Notes under the pieces: generated by a model
Told to the model about the DNA's origin: nothing
What the model saw: only the letters and a program-made list of their open reading frames with translations
Database searches by the model: none
Source of the DNA: Desulfobulbaceae bacterium UBA5611
Lineage (GTDB): Bacteria; Desulfobacterota; Desulfobulbia; Desulfobulbales; Desulfocapsaceae
Length of the DNA stretch: 8,382 nt
Direction of reading: 5' to 3'
Assembly: GCA_002424635.1 (NCBI GenBank)
Contig: DIKT01000036.1
Span: 58,641 to 67,022 of the forward strand
Shown here: positions 4,902-8,382 of the stretch, piece after piece
Position numbering within the stretch: the stretch's first letter is position 1
Layout of the letters: every line of letters starts with the position of its first letter
Program-made: the position numbers and the translations under genes

Positions 4902-6320
4902 ATGGCCGGAATAGCGAGCGCACTAAATGCCGGAAAGACAGCTCTTGCCGTCAATCAGAAATCCATTGAGATTATCGGCAGCAATATTTCCAATGTCAAT
5001 ACCGCCGGATATTCGCGCCAAAGCGCCGTCCTGACCCCCTATCCTTCCATGAATTTCGGCGGCTTTTTCATTGGTCAGGGTGTTACCGTCACCGCGGTCC
5101 GTCGAGATTTTGACACCTTTGTCACCAATCAGCTGCAGCATAAATCCATTGAATTCGGCCTGCAGAGTGGGCAGTCAAACCCTCTGGCCGAACTGGAACG
5201 CATCTTTAATATCACCGATCAGAATCTGGCGACAGAAGTCGACCGTTTCTTTGATTCCTGGCAGGAACTGTCCGCTAATCCCAGCGGTATGGTTGAACGT
5301 GACATCGTTATTCAACGCGGTCAATTGCTGTCCGAAAATTTTCATACCATCACCAATGATCTGGACACGGTTAAACAGAATATCAACGATTCTATTATCT
5401 CCAAGGTGGATGGGGTGAATTCCAAGATCAGCGAAATCGCCGAACTCAACACACGTATCTTTACCATTGAGCTTCAGGGTCAGGTCGCCAACAGCGCCCG
5501 AGATCGTCGTGATATGCTCGCCAAAGATCTGGCCTCAAGCCTGGGCGTGCAGACCTATACTGATGCCAAAGGCATGATGGCGGTCCAGCTTCCCGGTGGC
5601 ATGCCTTTGATTCAAGGGACAGAAGCCATGACCATTGAGGCGGTACAAAACGGTCAGGATCTCAAGCTGGTGCTGCGGACCGGGGGAGTCACCCGGCAGA
5701 TCGGCCTGAACAACCTGGGCGGCGAATTTTATGGGCTGGTCAATATTCGTGATACTGTTATCCCCGGCTTGAATGATAAGCTCGACCAACTGGCTTATGA
5801 GATCACCCAGGCCGTCAATAACGTCCATACGACCGGAGCCGGACTTGATTCTGTAAGCGGCAGGAACTTCTTTACTCCTAACCCGGTTTCCCCGCCACCG
5901 GCAGAGCCATGGAAAGAAGCAGCCCGCAACATGATGGTAGCTCTTACGGACTCCCGTCATGTGGCGGCAGCCCAGGCCCCTGTTCCCCCGGCTACCGTGG
6001 CTCCGGGTGATAACCGGAACTCCCTGGATATTGCCGGTCTTAGCAAAACCGTCCTCATCAATGGGTCTGACAGTTTCACCACTTTTTATGGCAAGATGAC
6101 ATCTACCGTCGGGATCATGGCTAATCAGAACATTCTGTCATTAGGCGGTGCTGAAGATGCAATGGTACAGCTGCAAAACATGAGAGATGGTCTAGCGGGA
6201 GTCTCACTGGATGAAGAGATGATCAGCCTGATCCAGTTTCAGCGTGGCTTTGAATCTTCGGCCAAATTTCTATCGACGATAGATGAGATGATGATGTCAC
6301 TTATAAATTTGAAAAGATAA
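4902..6320 (+). CDS. flgK: FlgK, hook-filament junction protein 1 (HAP1)
   Basis: FlgK is exported through the flagellum and forms the first ring joining hook to filament. The 472-aa protein has both terminal helical modules of the axial family. The N-terminal rod-like signature is LNAGKTALAVNQKSIEIIGS (8-27) followed by NISNVNTAGYSRQ (28-40). The C-terminal helix is SLDEEMISLIQFQRGFESSA (435-454) with KFLSTIDEMMMSLINLKR. In between are GQGVTVTAVRRDF (58-70), FDSWQELSANPSG (117-129), a QVANSARDRRDML segment and, at about 343-381, NMMVALTDSRHVAAAQ and APGDNRNSLDIAGLSK. Residues 325-366 are proline-rich. It is shorter than the roughly 550-aa enterobacterial protein, so the surface domains are reduced. 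AAGGA (4887-4891) precedes the ATG by 10 nt. A sigma-28-like promoter lies about 65 nt upstream, and flgL follows after 55 nt. Confidence 0.97.
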   Translation: MAGIASALNAGKTALAVNQKSIEIIGSNISNVNTAGYSRQSAVLTPYPSMNFGGFFIGQGVTVTAVRRDFDTFVTNQLQHKSIEFGLQSGQSNPLAELERIFNITDQNLATEVDRFFDSWQELSANPSGMVERDIVIQRGQLLSENFHTITNDLDTVKQNINDSIISKVDGVNSKISEIAELNTRIFTIELQGQVANSARDRRDMLAKDLASSLGVQTYTDAKGMMAVQLPGGMPLIQGTEAMTIEAVQNGQDLKLVLRTGGVTRQIGLNNLGGEFYGLVNIRDTVIPGLNDKLDQLAYEITQAVNNVHTTGAGLDSVSGRNFFTPNPVSPPPAEPWKEAARNMMVALTDSRHVAAAQAPVPPATVAPGDNRNSLDIAGLSKTVLINGSDSFTTFYGKMTSTVGIMANQNILSLGGAEDAMVQLQNMRDGLAGVSLDEEMISLIQFQRGFESSAKFLSTIDEMMMSLINLKR

Positions 6321-6375
6321 AATAGTGATGATGGCACGTATTTTAGATTTTGCAACACCAGCAAGGTGATTAACG

Positions 6376-7416
6376 ATGAAAGTAACCGAAGGCACCACCT
6401 ATCGTATGCTCCAGACCAATCTGGGCAGGATCAGTTCCAGGCTCGAGAATCTGCGGTTACAGGGCGCAACCGGCATCAAGATGAACAAACCATCTGATGA
6501 TCCGGCCTCAATTCGTCCAGTGCTCACCACCAGAACGCAAATCAGAAATACTGATCGCTACCTCGATACCATGGGTGTCTCCCTCGATAAGATGGAGGCC
6601 ACCGACGGCCAGCTCAATCATGTGGAAAATATCATGCAACGGGTGAAGGAACTCAGCATCAATGCCATTAACGGCGCTATGTCCAGCGCCGACATGGAAG
6701 TTTTCGCTAATGAGGTAGGTCACCTGCGCCAGGAACTGCTCGATGCCGCTAACGGCATGGTGGACGGTAAATATATCTTTTCCGGTTATCAGGAAAACAT
6801 CAAACCCTTTGTTCCTAATCCTAATTATAATCCCAACCCCCCTACTGATCCCCTCAATCTCAACCCTCCATATGACCCGGCGGATTCAAGCACCTGGCCT
6901 TATATTTACCAGGGTGACCCCAACCCCACCGAACTGGAAATTACTCCGGGTGAACGGTTGCAGACAAACCTGACCGGCAATGACCTGTTTATGGGCATCA
7001 GCAACAATATCATGCAGGCCGGTCCCATTCCGCCGGCCGTTGGCTATCCGTCTGATGCCGGACGAGTCGATATCTTCAGCGTTCTCACCCGTCTGGAAGA
7101 GGCCCTGCGCGCCGGCAACATTAACGATCCAGCAGGTGCCGGCGGCGGAATACAAATGCAGATGGAAAATCTGGACCTTGCAGCCGATCAGAACCGGAGG
7201 CTGCGCAGTCAGCTTGGTAATAGAGCCAACAGGGTTGAAACCGCCATGATGCACCAGCAGGATATACGCATTGATCTGCACATGATCCTGTCCCGTTACC
7301 AGGATGCTGATGCTATTGAAACCTTCGCTGAAATCAGTAAGCAGGAGACCGCTTTCCAGGCAGCGCTCAGCATTACCGCCAAGATATCAAAAATCTCTAT
7401 CCTTGATTATTTATAA
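6376..7416 (+). CDS. flgL: FlgL, hook-filament junction protein 3 (HAP3)
   Basis: FlgL forms the second junction layer, on which the flagellin filament starts. The 346-aa product is flagellin-like at both ends. The N-terminus reads TYRMLQTNLGRISSRLENLR (8-27), then GIKMNKPSDDPASI (33-46) with the family's SDDP motif, and a long helical zone to about 140 that ends in LLDAANGMVDGKYIFSGYQ. The C-terminus, from about 264, has NLDLAADQNRRLRSQLGNRA and ends IETFAEISKQETAFQAAL, ITAKISKISILDYL. Residues 146-184 are a striking asparagine- and proline-rich stretch (PNPNYNPNPP, NLNPPYDP, GDPNPTE). It sits where surface-exposed domains vary and is probably a flexible insertion. AAGGTGA at 6363-6369, 6 nt before the ATG, marks the start. 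No promoter pattern was found in the 55-nt gap after flgK, so the pair is likely one transcript. FlgN is the expected chaperone. Confidence 0.96.
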   Translation: MKVTEGTTYRMLQTNLGRISSRLENLRLQGATGIKMNKPSDDPASIRPVLTTRTQIRNTDRYLDTMGVSLDKMEATDGQLNHVENIMQRVKELSINAINGAMSSADMEVFANEVGHLRQELLDAANGMVDGKYIFSGYQENIKPFVPNPNYNPNPPTDPLNLNPPYDPADSSTWPYIYQGDPNPTELEITPGERLQTNLTGNDLFMGISNNIMQAGPIPPAVGYPSDAGRVDIFSVLTRLEEALRAGNINDPAGAGGGIQMQMENLDLAADQNRRLRSQLGNRANRVETAMMHQQDIRIDLHMILSRYQDADAIETFAEISKQETAFQAALSITAKISKISILDYL

Positions 7417-7522
7417 CAGATCGCCTAAGTTTGAAATTATTTTTTATATGAATGCAAGAGGTTGGGCGAATTTATAATTTTTCACCCTTAAAGGGTCTTC
7501 ATCATTTTTGTGGAGTTAAACC
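7417..7522 (+). promoter_or_regulatory. csrA leader with weak -10 and small stem
   Basis: This 106-nt AT-rich gap separates flgL from csrA. It holds a perfect TATAAT (7473-7478) without a convincing -35, and an ACCCTT-A-AAGGGT palindrome (7484-7496). The csrA ribosome site GTGGAG (7510-7515) contains a GGA that CsrA itself could bind. Two more GGA triplets lie just inside the gene (7553-7555 and 7567-7569). Whether csrA has its own promoter or is read from flgKL cannot be settled here. Confidence 0.3.
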
Positions 7523-7765
7523 ATGCTGGTTCTAACCAGAAAACCCGGTGAAGGATTTGTTATCGGGGATGATATCACGATTAAGATCATTGAGTTGAAA
7601 GGTGGTGGTGTTCGCATCGGTATCGAGGCTCCTCAAGATAAAAAAATCTATCGACAGGAAGTTTATGACCGTATCACCATGGAAAACCGTACTGCGGCCC
7701 AGTGGAATATGACCGATCTTGAAACCCTCAGCGACAACCTCTCAATGGGATTAAAGAAAAAATGA
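7523..7765 (+). CDS. csrA: CsrA, carbon storage regulator and translational repressor
   Basis: CsrA is a small dimeric RNA-binding protein that blocks ribosome binding at GGA-containing leaders; next to flagellar genes its classic target is flagellin mRNA. The sequence opens MLVLTRKPGEGFVIGDDITI (1-20), continues IKIIELKGGGVRIGIEAPQD (19-38) and KKIYRQEVYDRI (40-51). The two key RNA-contact zones are kept: L4-T5-R6 in the first strand and Arg44 in the fifth-strand region (IYRQEV). The protein is 80 aa, against 61 in E. coli. The additional C-terminal residues (MTDLETLSDNLSMGLKKK) form a likely helix, as often seen in CsrA homologues found with FliW, where the extension contributes to FliW contact. 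GGAG lies 7 nt before the ATG. The stop overlaps the fliW start (ATGA), so partner and antagonist are co-translated. Confidence 0.97.
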   Translation: MLVLTRKPGEGFVIGDDITIKIIELKGGGVRIGIEAPQDKKIYRQEVYDRITMENRTAAQWNMTDLETLSDNLSMGLKKK

Positions 7766-8181
7766 AAAAAATAGATACCCGCTTTGGTGAAGTTGAATAT
7801 GATCCGGAAAACCTGCTCATCTTTCCCGCCGGTCTGATCGGATTTCCCACTTTGCACTCTTTCATTGTCATGCCCAATAAGAAACAGGGCCCTTTATTCT
7901 GGATTCAGAGCGTCGATGATCCCGATATCGCTTTTGTCCTCACCGATCCGACTAACTTTTTTCCCGATTATGTGGTTACACCTGACAATGCCGAAAGAAA
8001 CTCCTTACAGATAAATGATGAGGAGCAATACTATATCCTGACCGTGGTCACCGTGCCGCCAGACCAGAAAATCACCTTGAATCTGATTGCGCCCATTCTT
8101 TTTGCCCCCGGTACTAACCGGGCGATCCAGGTTATATTGGAGAATACCGAATATCTGTCTAGAACGCCTCTGCCGACCTGA
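7762..8181 (+). CDS. fliW: FliW, flagellar assembly factor and CsrA antagonist
   Basis: FliW binds CsrA and frees flagellin mRNA for translation; flagellin in turn binds FliW, so free flagellin levels set its own synthesis. The 139-aa product has the family's run of motifs: TRFGEVEYD (6-14), IFPAGLIGFP (20-29), LFWIQSVDDPDIAFVLTDP (45-63), FFPDYV (66-71), YYILTVVTVP (90-99), ITLNLIAPILF (104-114) and QVILENTEYLSRTPLP at the end. Length is typical. The ATG at 7762 overlaps the csrA stop by 4 nt (ATGA). The A-rich stretch before it has no strong ribosome site, so translation probably depends on ribosomes arriving from csrA, which would keep the two proteins in step. A strong terminator follows at 8208. 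The product acts in the cytoplasm. Confidence 0.97.
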   Translation: MKKIDTRFGEVEYDPENLLIFPAGLIGFPTLHSFIVMPNKKQGPLFWIQSVDDPDIAFVLTDPTNFFPDYVVTPDNAERNSLQINDEEQYYILTVVTVPPDQKITLNLIAPILFAPGTNRAIQVILENTEYLSRTPLPT

Positions 8182-8207
8182 TAGGCTGTTTTTTTTTTGC
8201 TGCTTGC

Positions 8208-8241
8208 AAGCCCGATTCTTGGTTGGAATCGGGCTTTTTTT
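8208..8241 (+). terminator. Strong intrinsic terminator after fliW
   Basis: AAGCCCGATTC (8208-8218) and GAATCGGGCTT (8226-8236) form a perfect 11-bp, GC-rich stem with the 7-nt loop TTGGTTG. It is followed by a T-run that overlaps the stem end (8235-8241). It lies 26 nt after the fliW stop and ends the flgKL-csrA-fliW unit. A further T10 run (8189-8198) and the palindrome GCTTGCAAGC (8202-8211) precede it. Confidence 0.92.
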
Positions 8242-8303
8242 ATTCAAAGCGTACTGATTGTTATGGGTCTTGCTTCTTTATGTTTTGTATTGTTTTCTAG
8301 CCT

Positions 8304-8331
8304 TTGACATTGAGCTTGGAGATATTGTAAT
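8304..8331 (+). promoter_or_regulatory. Sigma-70-type promoter of the next unit
   Basis: A perfect TTGACA (8304-8309), a 16-nt spacer and TGTAAT (8326-8331, five of six). The start would be near 8338. It lies past the terminator at 8208-8241, so a new + strand unit probably begins at or beyond the right edge. The window ends in ATG (8380-8382) after GGGAAAG, but that site is too close to judge as a start. Confidence 0.6.
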
Positions 8332-8382
8332 TTTTTTTGGGTATTTGGTAAGACGCCGCATCCAAGACAGCCGGGAAAGATG

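Noticed and set aside
6332..6354. TGGCACG followed by TTGCA before flgL
   Set aside because: The two elements are far too widely spaced (19 instead of 12 bases) for sigma-54.

Overview
The window is part of a flagellar locus from a Gram-negative bacterium. Ten recognisable flagellar or flagellum-linked genes and one uncharacterised gene all lie on the + strand. The order is flgA (5' end cut by the window), flgH, flgI, flgJ, an uncharacterised gene, flgM, flgN, flgK, flgL, csrA, fliW. L-ring and P-ring genes imply an outer membrane. A single-domain FlgJ and a csrA-fliW pair beside flgKL suggest a deltaproteobacterial (Desulfobacterota-type) organism, possibly near Desulfobulbales. The lineage is an inference from gene content and protein style, not a search result.

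Region by region: 1-2804 is a tight operon for P- and L-ring assembly (flgA-flgH-flgI-flgJ). Positions 2805-3134 hold no gene but contain palindromic repeats built on one shared arm motif. One copy is a near-perfect 57-bp hairpin followed by a T-run and could terminate the ring operon. Positions 3165-3752 encode a 195-aa protein of unknown function. A candidate sigma-70 promoter and a 17-bp palindrome follow, then flgM (anti-sigma-28) and flgN (chaperone for FlgK/FlgL), whose stop and start codons overlap by 1 nt. The 378-nt flgN-flgK gap looks like the remains of a reverse-strand gene (start lost, frame shifted). It also holds a good sigma-28-type promoter in front of flgK. flgK and flgL (hook-filament junction) follow, then csrA and fliW, overlapping by 4 nt and ending in a strong intrinsic terminator. 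A consensus-like sigma-70 promoter after it points to a new transcription unit off the right edge.

The genes cover a late stage of flagellar assembly and its control. FlgA, FlgI and FlgH build the rings and FlgJ caps or binds the rod. FlgM holds sigma-28 until the hook is finished, FlgN delivers FlgK and FlgL, and a sigma-28 promoter would switch on flgKL. CsrA represses translation (classically of flagellin) and FliW relieves it. This is largely a conventional locus. The less explained parts are the uncharacterised gene before flgM, the decayed reverse-strand gene, the palindromic repeat cluster and the palindrome just after the flgM-side promoter. I found no clear new system.
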